This document shows positions 8,120 through 17,068 of a DNA stretch of 64,000 nt, in pieces (position 1 is the first letter of the stretch; every line of letters begins with the position of its first letter). Where the stretch lies: NCBI GenBank assembly GCA_947498815.1, contig CANMLU010000012.1:1-64000 (forward strand), in the 5' to 3' direction. Made by a program: the position numbers and the translations under genes. The DNA is from an uncultured Aquimarina sp. (GTDB lineage: Bacteria > Bacteroidota > Bacteroidia > Flavobacteriales > Flavobacteriaceae). The notes beneath the pieces were generated by a model. The model did not search any database. It was given only the letters and a program-made list of their open reading frames with translations, and was not told where the DNA came from.

Positions 8120-8677
8120 CTATTTTTTTACTCGTTTCTCATTCTGCTTTACAAAAGCAGCCCATCCAGTATAACTTTTACCTGTAATATCAGCTCTACC
8201 CATATTATAAAAATGACAAACAGCTGCAGCTAATCCATCGGTCGAGTCTAGATTTTTGGGCAAAGTCTTCAATTGTAAAAGACTTTGTAGCATTTTGGCT
8301 ACTTGCTCCTTACTAGCGTTACCATTACCGGTAATGGCCATTTTTATCTTTTTTGGAGAATATTCGGTAATCGGTACTTCTCGACTTAATCCGGCGGCCA
8401 TGGCTACTCCCTGCGCTCTACCCAATTTCAACATCGATTGTACATTTTTGCCAAAAAATGGAGCTTCGATGGCAATCTCATCGGGGTGATAGGTGTCGAT
8501 CAATTCTATAGTACGCTCAAAAATTAATTTCAATTTTAGATAATGATCGTCATACTTACTTAACTGAAGTTCGTTAAGCTGTAAGAAGGACATTTTCTTA
8601 TTTTGTACTTTAATGAGTCCAAATCCCATAATTGTCGTACCGGGATCTATCCCTAATATAATTTTTTCGTTACTCAA
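8120..8677 (-). CDS. ruvC: Holliday junction endonuclease RuvC
   Basis: 185-residue crossover junction endodeoxyribonuclease that resolves Holliday junctions with RuvAB. The RNase H-like fold and catalytic acids are visible: Asp11 (GIDPGTT), Glu71 (AIEAPFF), Asp144 and Asp147 (LDSTDGLAAAVCH). The basic C-terminal tail ends NEKRVKK. First gene of the compact minus-strand operon that runs down to mmcQ; the ruvC-hemW pairing is frequent in flavobacteria as far as I recall. Confidence 0.97.
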   Translation of the reverse strand: MSNEKIILGIDPGTTIMGFGLIKVQNKKMSFLQLNELQLSKYDDHYLKLKLIFERTIELIDTYHPDEIAIEAPFFGKNVQSMLKLGRAQGVAMAAGLSREVPITEYSPKKIKMAITGNGNASKEQVAKMLQSLLQLKTLPKNLDSTDGLAAAVCHFYNMGRADITGKSYTGWAAFVKQNEKRVKK

Positions 8678-8734
8678 GATCAGAATTACTATGTGTATCC
8701 TACAAAACTACGTAAATCATACGAAGCAAAAGGG

Positions 8735-9214
8735 TTAATCAATATGAATTACGAGTGGAAGTCTGTATCGAGCAGAAACTGGGGTGCCACGAGTATGTGC
8801 AGGTTTGACTTTGGGTAATGCGCTAATACCTTGTTCAAGAATTTCTCTTAGATCCGGAATTTCAGAAACAATGATATCAGGTAGCTCGAAATCTTCTAAG
8901 ATGATGAGACTGTCTTTTGTAATTAATAGTGGAATCCAGATCGTATCATTTATAGATTGGTCAATCTTGAGATCTTGCTGGACAAGATGATTGTGCATAT
9001 GCTCTGTTATAGCATTTTGAAAACATAGCTCTAGCTCTTCTTCTGTTTTTTCTTCGCAAACTTCAAAAAGAGGGTGTTGATCGACTTCATTCCAATTCAG
9101 TTTGTCTAATTTTTCTTCAACGATATCTTCTTTCTTCTCTTTTTTGAGAACAAAACTATCACAAGAAACTATGATCAAAGCTAATAAAAAGGTGTAAACA
9201 ATTCTCTTATTCAT
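8735..9214 (-). CDS. Lipoprotein with TonB C-terminal-like end
   Basis: About 159 residues from Met at 9214. This start places the lipobox (ALIIVSC) at the correct distance; an upstream ATG at 9223 adds only three residues. After the lipid-anchored Cys come a charged linker and a CEEKTEEELELCFQNAI segment with two Cys. The C-terminus LPKVKPAHTRGTPVSARYRLPLVIHI resembles the last strand of TonB C-terminal domains. A similar arrangement, a CxxxxxxxxxC segment before a TonB-like domain, appears in the M56 protein at 28597-30438. Probably an envelope protein; role unknown. Confidence 0.78.
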   Translation of the reverse strand: MNKRIVYTFLLALIIVSCDSFVLKKEKKEDIVEEKLDKLNWNEVDQHPLFEVCEEKTEEELELCFQNAITEHMHNHLVQQDLKIDQSINDTIWIPLLITKDSLIILEDFELPDIIVSEIPDLREILEQGISALPKVKPAHTRGTPVSARYRLPLVIHID

Positions 9215-9294
9215 GATCCCCATACTATTTTCGAATTGCCAAGCTACATATTTTTTTTAAGAGTAGAGTCATCAATTTTTCAACAACAATGCAT

Positions 9295-11028
9295 TCAGAA
9301 ATTATGCATTGTTCCTTGTAAATGATCTTTTAAAGATACATCTTCAGGGATATTCATTTTCTTTTTGAGTCGTTTTCGAGCCATTTTTACCGCATGTGTA
9401 GAAACGCTAAGTAGTTGAGCCGATTCTTTTATGGACAGATTAAGTTTCATTAAAAGACAATGTCTTACGTCATTTGTTGATAAATCCGGAAAACTAGTAT
9501 TAATTTGCGCTGTTATACCAGGATATTGAGATTCAATTCGATTTTTTAGAACACTTAAATCAGAAGTCGAGCTGATAAATCGATCCAGTCTTTTTTCGGT
9601 TTCTATAATCTCTTCTCTGTTATTATATTTTATGGCCGATGATAAATGTTTTTTAATTGAGGCGAGTTTATCAAGTCGTTCATTCACAGATATCATAGTT
9701 GCCAGAAACTCTTCTTCTCTGCTTTGTAGATGGTTTTCTAAAATCTTTTTTTCATTCTCTTTTAATACTTCGATTTGTTGTTCACTTTTGTTATACTTTT
9801 TGTATAAAACCAACGATAATAGTACAAACAAAAGGCTAAAAAACCCTACAGTAAGAGAAATAATATATAATTCTTGTTTTTCGGTTTTATAGGTTAAGAT
9901 GTCATTGTCTTTGGTTAGTAGTTCATTTTTATATTCTTCTTCGATCAACTGTATTTTTCCTTCAGATATACGAGAAATATCTTCATTTCTATGACGATAA
10001 AGACTATCAATTAAAGTTCCATGTTTTTGATAATAACTCGCCGATATATCCCAAGATTTTTTTCTCTTATATAGCGCGGCAAGATTCTTATATGCGAAAG
10101 CTACATCCATTGGATCGTTGGGATTTTGAAGAATTACATTTTTAAAATGTAAAATAGATTCATCAGGATTATCTAATGAATTGTAGATTTTACCTAGAAC
10201 CAGAGCATTTACTGCGGCATAAGAACTTAATTCTGGTTTGTTTTCTACTATTTTCTTTGCTCCAAGTCCTTTTTCTAATGCGATTTCATAATTACCAAGA
10301 CTTCGGTGAGCGTCGGCAATTGAAGTCATTAAGAAACTTATTTCTCCATTCTTTTCAGAATCTTTAATGCTTTCTAGATTGGCAGTCCACCAATTTATTG
10401 CTTTCCCAAATTCTTTTTTATCAAAATGAGCTGAAGCTAGATTGGTGTATAATTGATATTTTAAATCTTCTTGATTAATAACCGTTGTGTCTCCTAGTAA
10501 TTCTTTTGAATATGCCAAAACTTTGTCAGGTTCACCAAGAGCCAAATGGCAATTTAGGATATTCATTTTGGTGATAATCGCAGCTTTTTTGTCTTCTTGT
10601 TTTATATTTATTTTATGTGCCTTATGGTAATATTTCAAGGCTTGATAATATAATTCCTGGTTGTTTAAAATCGCCGCTTTATTATTATAGATATAAGCAA
10701 GTGCATAATCTAGATCTGGATGTTGCTGGATTATCTTTTCACCTTTGTCATAAACGATATCGGCACTATCAATCATCGAATTGTTGGTGTAATAAATTCC
10801 AAGATTGACCAGACCCTGCACTTCTCCTTTTGCATAATTTGCCTTTTGAGATAGTTTGATGGTTTCTTTTAATAGTTCGCCGCTACCGATAAGATCTTTT
10901 TGTGTGATTGCGGCTAGACTGTCGATGTATTTGATTTGGCTTTCTGTGTTTGCTAAATCCTGGCAAAACAGGAAATTAAGGTTTTGCAGTAATACAAATG
11001 CAAAAATCCAATAGGTTAAATGTTTCAT
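9295..11028 (-). CDS. Membrane TPR protein with C-terminal HTH domain
   Basis: 577 residues: signal peptide (1-22), tetratricopeptide repeats (about 60-345), one transmembrane helix (about 383-404, LYIISLTVGFFSLLFVLLSLVLY), a coiled coil (about 408-460) and a LuxR/NarL-like helix-turn-helix at the C-terminus (SIKESAQLLSVSTHAVKMARKRLKKKM). The topology places the TPRs in the periplasm and the HTH in the cytoplasm, suggesting a one-component transmembrane regulator. Its targets are unknown. The glycoside hydrolase locus starts divergently about 500 bp away, so it could control those genes, but this is inference. Two AATGTACCC direct repeats lie upstream of its start. Confidence 0.9.
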   Translation of the reverse strand: MKHLTYWIFAFVLLQNLNFLFCQDLANTESQIKYIDSLAAITQKDLIGSGELLKETIKLSQKANYAKGEVQGLVNLGIYYTNNSMIDSADIVYDKGEKIIQQHPDLDYALAYIYNNKAAILNNQELYYQALKYYHKAHKINIKQEDKKAAIITKMNILNCHLALGEPDKVLAYSKELLGDTTVINQEDLKYQLYTNLASAHFDKKEFGKAINWWTANLESIKDSEKNGEISFLMTSIADAHRSLGNYEIALEKGLGAKKIVENKPELSSYAAVNALVLGKIYNSLDNPDESILHFKNVILQNPNDPMDVAFAYKNLAALYKRKKSWDISASYYQKHGTLIDSLYRHRNEDISRISEGKIQLIEEEYKNELLTKDNDILTYKTEKQELYIISLTVGFFSLLFVLLSLVLYKKYNKSEQQIEVLKENEKKILENHLQSREEEFLATMISVNERLDKLASIKKHLSSAIKYNNREEIIETEKRLDRFISSTSDLSVLKNRIESQYPGITAQINTSFPDLSTNDVRHCLLMKLNLSIKESAQLLSVSTHAVKMARKRLKKKMNIPEDVSLKDHLQGTMHNF

Positions 11029-11530
11029 TTTAGTTTGGAGCTTGGTTAGACGTATTGTGTTTGATGTTTAATTTAAAAAATAGTACGCTGGATGTATTCT
11101 TTTTTTATCCAATGTACCCCTAATGTACCCTTAGTAGATGCCAAATCAATCGTTAAATTAAGAGAACTTTATGCTTTGTATCAACGCTAAAAACTCAATA
11201 ATAGTCTATGCTGATGAGATAAAGCTAAATAAATTATAATCAAAACCAAAGGATCCCAATCACACAAACTAACGCAAACTCAATTATGAAAACTGTACTA
11301 CTTAAGGGTATTCTCATACCTACATTTCTTCGTTCAATAATCTTTCGGTCATTTAAGTATTTGTCATTTGCTATTGCAAAAGCATTCACTACATAACCTG
11401 ATTCGATTACAACATATAGAATCTCTAACAATAGTTATTACAAAAATAGGATAGTTATCATCTCTAAATGAAACTTTGGGAGAGGGTTATTATATCATTT
11501 CTAAACATTGAACTAAAAAACAATCACACA
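11029..11530. other. Intergenic region, no supported gene
   Basis: About 500 bp between the divergent HTH regulator and the GH16 gene. It holds the AATGTACCC direct repeats at 11111-11130 and otherwise AT-rich sequence. A 63-codon frame on the minus strand (11240-11431) begins at TTG and has two hydrophobic stretches, but no other support. No -7 TAnnTTTG element was found by eye before the GH16 gene. Confidence 0.5.
11111..11130. promoter_or_regulatory. AATGTACCC direct repeats, one helical turn apart
   Basis: Two exact copies of AATGTACCC at 11111-11119 and 11122-11130, period 11 bp, so both face the same side of the helix. They lie 83-102 bp upstream of the start of the membrane TPR-HTH regulator. 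Candidate binding sites for that regulator or another activator. Confidence 0.4.
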
Positions 11531-14500
11531 ATGAATGTCATAAAACTTATGATTTCGATACTTTTTTTCTCCATGATAACGGTATCATCAAAAGCGCAAA
11601 CACCAACAGCTCCTAATGGTAAAAAATGGGAGAAAATAGATGAACTCTCGGATGAATTTAATGGTACATCTCTTAATACTGCCAAATGGGCAATAAATTC
11701 TCCTCAATGGGAAGGTAGACGACCTGCTAGATTTGAAGAATCTTCGGTATCTGTTTCGGGTGGAAACCTTAAAATTTCAGCCTCAAAAAAATCAAACCCA
11801 TCCAACGGATGGACTCATAATGGTGGACTGGTAAGATCAAAAACAAAAAACCTATATGGTTACTATGAAGCACGAATGAAAGCTAATAAAACTTTTATGT
11901 CATCAACTTTTTGGCTTATTAATAAAAGAAATGAAGGTTCTGGCTGTGATATAAGAACAACAGAATTGGATATTACTGAAACCGTTGGGGTTAATTCTGG
12001 TAATGCTAATTGGATTAATACAATGATTAAAAGTATGAATTCAAATACGCATAGCAGAAATACCAATTGTAGCAGTACACCGGTTGGACAAAAAGGAGGC
12101 AAAGCAGAACTTGGCGGTCAATCCTGGCAAGGCTATCATACCTATGGGGTATGGTGGAAAAATAAAAACGAAGTACTATTTTATTTAGACGGAAAACTTG
12201 TAAATACAATTACCCCGCCGGCAGATTTTGATTTGCCAATGTATCTACGTATGGTAGTAGAAACATATGATTGGAACCCACCAAAAGCCGGACAAGACGG
12301 AATGAACGATTCTGCTGCTAATCGTACCACATATTACGATTGGGTACGGTCATACAAATTAGTCGATGATACTGGAAATGAAGGAGTAGACAAAGTAGGG
12401 TTTATTAATGCTCCAACAACTATGGATCCTCAAACCAGCTATACTTTTACTATTGATTACGAAGCATCAGATAATAGAGAAATAGTAGTAGAGTTCTGGT
12501 CTGCTACCAGTTGGATTGCTCAACAAAAAGAAATAGTTGTGAAAGGAAAAGGTACAAAGGCGATAACGGTTACGTTACCCTCTCTTCCTACTGCAGGATC
12601 TGGATATATGTATAAAACACATATTAGACCCATGGGTACAACTTGGAGAGAAGCTATTGATAGAGATCAGATCGATAATGTAGTCGTAGAAAATGTTGAT
12701 GGTGCTCAGGACTGGCAAGGAATTCCGGTTCCCGCGAATGCCGGAAATGGTAAGAAATGGGAGCTATTACCTAATTATTCTGATGATTTCAATTATAATG
12801 GAAAAGGAAATCAATTTAACAGTAAATGGAAAGATACTTATTTTAATGGATGGTCTGGTCCTGGCTTGACAGAATGGACTCGTAATAATTCTAATGTTTC
12901 TGGAGGGAATTTAATAATAAAAGCCTCTCGCAAGCAAGGAACTAACAAAGTTCATTGTGGAGTTATTACCTCTAAAACCCCAATAAAATATCCTATTTAT
13001 ACTGAAGTTAGAGCAAAAGTAGCCAATCAGGTATTATCATCTAACTTTTGGTTCTTAAGCCCCGATGATAAGCGCGAAATTGATATTCTAGAAATCTATG
13101 GTGGTGATAGACCCAACCAGACTTGGTTTGCAGCACGGGCTTCTTCTAACTATCATGTTTTTATAAGAGGTGCTAATAATCAAATTCTTCAGGATCTAAA
13201 TGATCAGCAGCATCATACATTACCAAACCAAGAACCTTGGAGAAACGATTGGCACACCTTTGGAGCTTACTGGAAAGATGCATTTACCGTGGATTTTTAT
13301 TATGATGGTAAGTTAGTACATAAGCTTCGCCGAGATGGGATTAATGATCCAGAAGGACTAGGTCTTAATAGGGATTCATTTATGATTATCGATATAGAGG
13401 ATCATGCGTGGAGATCCAACCAAGGCATCGTTGCAACTGATGCAGAACTAGCTAATCAGAATAAAAACAAATATTATGTTGATTGGGTTCGAACTTATAA
13501 ACCTGTAAGTGATGGAACACCTCCATCAATAGTCGACGAAGTAAGTTTTAAAAATGCTCCAACTACAATAAATCCCGAAAGGTCGTATACATTTAATATG
13601 GAATATGCTGCATCTGTGGATCGTGAAATTGCAGTAAGTTTCTGGAAAAACAATACATGGATTGCTAGCAAAGTAGAGCGGGTTAATGAAGGTTCTGGTA
13701 TCAAAGCAGTAACTGTAAATTTACCATCTCTTCCTATCGCTGGAAATGGATATGCTTATAAATCACATATTCGCCCGGTAGGAACCAATTGGCAGCAGGC
13801 TTTGGATGCTGATGAGGTTATAAATGTAACTGTTGTGGTAGAGACAAACCCTCCTTCTTCGGGACAATTAATAACAAATGGGACCTATTTTATTACTTCT
13901 AATCAAAATGATCAGCGACTACTATCCAGAGGTTTGGAAAATCATAGCGCCAGAATGCATGACTCAGGAAATTATGATGATCAGCGTTGGGTATTTACTC
14001 ATCTGGGAGATGATGTTTATACCATTAAAAACAAAGGAACAAGCAGATTTTTAGAAGTACCCTATGCCAAATGTGGTAATGGTAATAATGTGGCCACGTA
14101 TACAAGTGCAAATAGTAATCATCAGAAGTGGAAAGCAATAAAAAATGGGGATGTGTATTCCTTTAAACCTATGCATTGTCAAAATGTAGCTTTGGATAGA
14201 GCAGCAGCTGCAATTAATGCCAATGTTCATACCTGGGGATATAGCGCCACAAACAATAATCAGAAGTGGAAACTAATGCCATCATCTGGTGCTCGCAGTA
14301 TAGCTTCTGAAATTTTTAAAGAAAACAAAATTGATCTATACCCAAACCCGGCAACCGATGTCATTCGCATTCAAGGTGTAAAACACAATACTCAAGTCAA
14401 GGTGATTGATTTTTATGGTAACGAGGTGATCAACTCATCATTAAACGGCAATGCCTTAAAAGTAGATAAATTGCCTAGCGGAATCTACTTTTTACATACC

Positions 14501-14536
14501 GGAAAAGGTGCAAAAACAAAGTTTGTCATAGAATAA
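11531..14536 (+). CDS. Secreted tandem GH16 glycoside hydrolase, T9SS
   Basis: About 1001 residues from the ATG at 11531, chosen because it gives a clean signal peptide ending SSKAQ; an in-frame ATG at 11468 would add 21 poorly fitting residues. Order: signal peptide; GH16 domain 1 (about 30-275) with catalytic ELDITE (Glu145, Asp147, Glu150); a linker module of about 90 residues (VDKVGFINAPTT); GH16 domain 2 (about 400-655) with EIDILE (Glu516, Asp518, Glu521); a second copy of the linker module (VDEVSFKNAPTT); a ricin-type lectin domain (about 778-917); and a T9SS sorting domain (LYPNPATDVIRIQG). Domain 1 with RTTELDITE resembles agarase/porphyranase-type GH16; exact substrate unknown. The next gene starts 14 bp after the stop, so they are co-transcribed. 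Confidence 0.92.
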   Translation: MNVIKLMISILFFSMITVSSKAQTPTAPNGKKWEKIDELSDEFNGTSLNTAKWAINSPQWEGRRPARFEESSVSVSGGNLKISASKKSNPSNGWTHNGGLVRSKTKNLYGYYEARMKANKTFMSSTFWLINKRNEGSGCDIRTTELDITETVGVNSGNANWINTMIKSMNSNTHSRNTNCSSTPVGQKGGKAELGGQSWQGYHTYGVWWKNKNEVLFYLDGKLVNTITPPADFDLPMYLRMVVETYDWNPPKAGQDGMNDSAANRTTYYDWVRSYKLVDDTGNEGVDKVGFINAPTTMDPQTSYTFTIDYEASDNREIVVEFWSATSWIAQQKEIVVKGKGTKAITVTLPSLPTAGSGYMYKTHIRPMGTTWREAIDRDQIDNVVVENVDGAQDWQGIPVPANAGNGKKWELLPNYSDDFNYNGKGNQFNSKWKDTYFNGWSGPGLTEWTRNNSNVSGGNLIIKASRKQGTNKVHCGVITSKTPIKYPIYTEVRAKVANQVLSSNFWFLSPDDKREIDILEIYGGDRPNQTWFAARASSNYHVFIRGANNQILQDLNDQQHHTLPNQEPWRNDWHTFGAYWKDAFTVDFYYDGKLVHKLRRDGINDPEGLGLNRDSFMIIDIEDHAWRSNQGIVATDAELANQNKNKYYVDWVRTYKPVSDGTPPSIVDEVSFKNAPTTINPERSYTFNMEYAASVDREIAVSFWKNNTWIASKVERVNEGSGIKAVTVNLPSLPIAGNGYAYKSHIRPVGTNWQQALDADEVINVTVVVETNPPSSGQLITNGTYFITSNQNDQRLLSRGLENHSARMHDSGNYDDQRWVFTHLGDDVYTIKNKGTSRFLEVPYAKCGNGNNVATYTSANSNHQKWKAIKNGDVYSFKPMHCQNVALDRAAAAINANVHTWGYSATNNNQKWKLMPSSGARSIASEIFKENKIDLYPNPATDVIRIQGVKHNTQVKVIDFYGNEVINSSLNGNALKVDKLPSGIYFLHTGKGAKTKFVIE
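14036..14280 (+). repeat. Ricin-domain repeat, copy 1
   Basis: This stretch of the GH16 gene is about 90 percent or more identical by eye to 16256-16500 in the next gene, including many silent positions. It encodes the second half of the ricin-type lectin domain. A further near-identical block follows in the sorting domain (14386-14450 against 16618-16680). Confidence 0.8.
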
Positions 14537-14550
14537 AATCACATAAATTT

Positions 14551-16767
14551 ATGAAACCAATTCATCATTTTTTGGTAATAATTACCATGCTATTATTATC
14601 AAATCTATCAATAGCTCAACAAATCGGGGATCCGGGATGGACTTTTGACGAAAGTAAATATGATAGCCGATTTCCGGCAATGCGCGAATATGCAAAAGCA
14701 GGTGTTCAGGGTGGTATTCCTTACCGTTCTAGTAATCCTATAAAGCAAACACTTTCTGTAATATCTGGAGATTCAGATATGGGAAATAACATACAGTCTG
14801 CTATCAATACAGTAGCAAACTCAGGAGGCGGGGTGGTACTGCTTAAAAACGGAACGTACCCCATACGTAGTCAAATTAAAATGAAGTCGAATGTAATTCT
14901 TCGAGGACAAAGCAAAAACGGGGTTTTATTAGAAGTTTTTATGCGATTTCAAGGAGCTTCAGAACCAAAAAAGAAGGAAGTCTTCTTTTGGCAAAATATA
15001 CAAAATGCAGGTCTGGAAGATTTCTCGATGATCTATAATGCCGATTACAACGGGAAACAAATGTTTCCTCTCGATCATGATTGGGCTTTCGATTATTTTT
15101 CAGCTTATTCTTTAAGGAGTCAGAACTACCCAAACGAAAGAGTATACCATGATAGACCAAATTTCAAATATCATACGGTCAAGAATATAGATGTTACTTA
15201 TGTAAGAATGGATGGAAATACAAGGAACTGTTGGATAGATAACTGTAATTTCAGAGATTCTGCATCTGCACACCTTATTATTTCAAATCCAAGCGAACAT
15301 ATTACTATTAGAAATACCCTTGTTCAAGGAGCTTTCCAGAAAGGAAATAATGGCCATGGATACGGAATTAATTCTTCAGGAACTTACGTATTAATGGTAA
15401 AGAACATAGTCAAGAATGTACGTCATTGGGCAATCCAACAAGGAGCAATTTATAATGTTGTATATGATTGTCATAGCGAAACCGACATGAATTTTCACCA
15501 AGGAGATCGAGGCCTTAATTTAATCGAAAAAAGTAAACTCCATAGGCCTTATTGGCATTTATGGAAGGTGATTGGTACAGGAGCAAGTTACCATGGAGAC
15601 CCAGGACAAGGAAACATGTTCTACGATAACGATGTGATTGATGGTAAGAGTGGCAAGAAATATACAGATCAAAAAGTATACACCTTCAATAGAAATAGAG
15701 AAGTAGTTCCTATGTTTTCTACTCCACCAAAATACGGAACATTGTATGCGGTAAAAAGAAGTGGGGGAAACGGAGGAGAAAACCAGTTGCCAACGGTTAG
15801 TTTTTCAGGAATTACAGATGGAACACAACTAACTACAGGATCCAGTATCAAACCTGTAGTTGATGCTTCAGATACCGATGGCAGCATTGCCAATGTAAAG
15901 TTATACCTGAATAATGGATTTGTGAGGCAAGAAAATGTAGCTCCATACGAATGGGGTCACTTAACAAATAAAGATGAACAACTTAAGAATCTGGTTGATG
16001 GTTCGTATACCTTAAAAGCTGAAGCAACAGATAATGAAGGTGGTAAGACTATAAAAACATTGGCTTTTACAGTTCTTAATACTACTAATCAATTAATAAC
16101 AAATGGTACTTACTTCATTTCATCTTCTCAAAATTCTCAACGATTATTATCTAGAACACTAGAGCAACATAGCGCTCGTATGCACAATCCCGGAAATTAT
16201 GACGACCAAAAATGGATTTTTACGCATTTGGAAGAGAACGTATATACCATTAAAAACAAAGGAACAACTAGATTTTTAGAAGTACCCTATGCCAAATGTG
16301 GTAATGGTAATAATGTAGCCACGTATACGAGTGCAAATAGTAATCATCAGAAGTGGAAAGCAATAAAAAACGGGGATGTGTATTCTTTTAAACCTATGCA
16401 TTGTCAAAATGTTGCCTTAGATAGAGCAGCAGGTGCAATTAATGCCAATGTTCATACCTGGGGATATAGCGCTTCCAACAATAATCAAAAATGGAAAATA
16501 ATTGAAACATCTGTTGATGTTAATAGGGTTTCTAAAATTTTTGTGGGTGAAGAAAACAAAATTAGAGTATACCCAAATCCAACAACCGATCTAATTCATG
16601 TCCAAGGGATAAAATCAAATACTCAAGTCAAGGTGATTGATTTTTATGGCAACGAGGTGATCAACTCACCATTAAACGTAAATACTCTTAAAGTGAACAA
16701 GTTGCCAAGTGGAATTTATTTCTTGCATATCGCAAATAAAACAAAAACAAAGTTTGTAATAGAATAA
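14551..16767 (+). CDS. Secreted beta-helix protein with ricin and T9SS domains
   Basis: 738 residues: signal peptide (1-22, ending SIAQ); a right-handed parallel beta-helix region (about 75-400) with a pectate lyase-like opening, NNIQSAINTVANSGGGVVLLKNGTY; an Ig-like domain (about 415-510, LPTVSFSGITDGTQL); a ricin-type lectin domain (about 515-655); and a T9SS sorting domain (VYPNPTTDLIHVQG). It may be a polysaccharide lyase or a hydrolase; catalytic residues could not be assigned. The ricin and sorting domains are nearly identical, at DNA level too, to those of the preceding GH16 protein, which indicates recent duplication or gene conversion. Likely exported to the cell surface or medium. 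Confidence 0.87.
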   Translation: MKPIHHFLVIITMLLLSNLSIAQQIGDPGWTFDESKYDSRFPAMREYAKAGVQGGIPYRSSNPIKQTLSVISGDSDMGNNIQSAINTVANSGGGVVLLKNGTYPIRSQIKMKSNVILRGQSKNGVLLEVFMRFQGASEPKKKEVFFWQNIQNAGLEDFSMIYNADYNGKQMFPLDHDWAFDYFSAYSLRSQNYPNERVYHDRPNFKYHTVKNIDVTYVRMDGNTRNCWIDNCNFRDSASAHLIISNPSEHITIRNTLVQGAFQKGNNGHGYGINSSGTYVLMVKNIVKNVRHWAIQQGAIYNVVYDCHSETDMNFHQGDRGLNLIEKSKLHRPYWHLWKVIGTGASYHGDPGQGNMFYDNDVIDGKSGKKYTDQKVYTFNRNREVVPMFSTPPKYGTLYAVKRSGGNGGENQLPTVSFSGITDGTQLTTGSSIKPVVDASDTDGSIANVKLYLNNGFVRQENVAPYEWGHLTNKDEQLKNLVDGSYTLKAEATDNEGGKTIKTLAFTVLNTTNQLITNGTYFISSSQNSQRLLSRTLEQHSARMHNPGNYDDQKWIFTHLEENVYTIKNKGTTRFLEVPYAKCGNGNNVATYTSANSNHQKWKAIKNGDVYSFKPMHCQNVALDRAAGAINANVHTWGYSASNNNQKWKIIETSVDVNRVSKIFVGEENKIRVYPNPTTDLIHVQGIKSNTQVKVIDFYGNEVINSPLNVNTLKVNKLPSGIYFLHIANKTKTKFVIE
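16256..16500 (+). repeat. Ricin-domain repeat, copy 2
   Basis: Partner of the block at 14036-14280, in the beta-helix protein gene. Only scattered substitutions separate the two copies, mostly silent. Confidence 0.8.
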
Positions 16768-17068
16768 GATAAAAGAAGGGTGTCTGATTGTAATTATACG
16801 AGTTGAGTTTGTTAATAAATACTTTATAGACACCCTAAAAAAACATTCTTTACTGGGCTTGTAATTAAGGGTTTAGTAAAATCAAACAAGGATTAAATAT
16901 GAAAAACTTAATACTAAAAATTAAATAAAATGATTTCTGATATCAACATGGTAAAATTGCAACAAATGTCTGAGTACATGCAGTATCTGTTATACGATTT
17001 TTACCCCTCGGTATCTAAATTTGAAGTGAAGATAGCTTCAACAAAATAAACTTAAATCGCACAAACTC
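16768..17068. other. Leader region upstream of the GH9-GH48 gene
   Basis: 300 bp holding GGGTGTCT (16778-16785) and its reverse complement AGACACCC (16828-16835), a long-loop stem just after the beta-helix gene, and a 39-codon frame at 16930-17049. No -7 TAnnTTTG promoter element was found by eye. Confidence 0.45.
16930..17049 (+). CDS. Possible small protein or leader peptide, 39 residues
   Basis: Starts MISDINMVKLQQMSEYMQ, contains LLYDFYPSVSKFEV and ends ASTK. Codon use resembles the neighbours, and the stop is 19 bp before the ATG of the GH9-GH48 gene, the usual spacing of an upstream operon gene. No family recognised. It could be a leader peptide, a small secreted-system partner, or chance; the short length leaves the call weak. 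Confidence 0.35.
   Translation: MISDINMVKLQQMSEYMQYLLYDFYPSVSKFEVKIASTK

Noticed and set aside
11240-11431. 63-codon minus-strand frame with two hydrophobic stretches
   Set aside because: Begins at TTG, has no recognisable family or ribosome-binding context, and lies in a long AT-rich intergenic space. Could be chance; not listed as a gene.
11468-11530. Upstream ATG extending the tandem GH16 protein by 21 residues
   Set aside because: The extension places charged residues ahead of a signal peptide that is already complete from the ATG at 11531.
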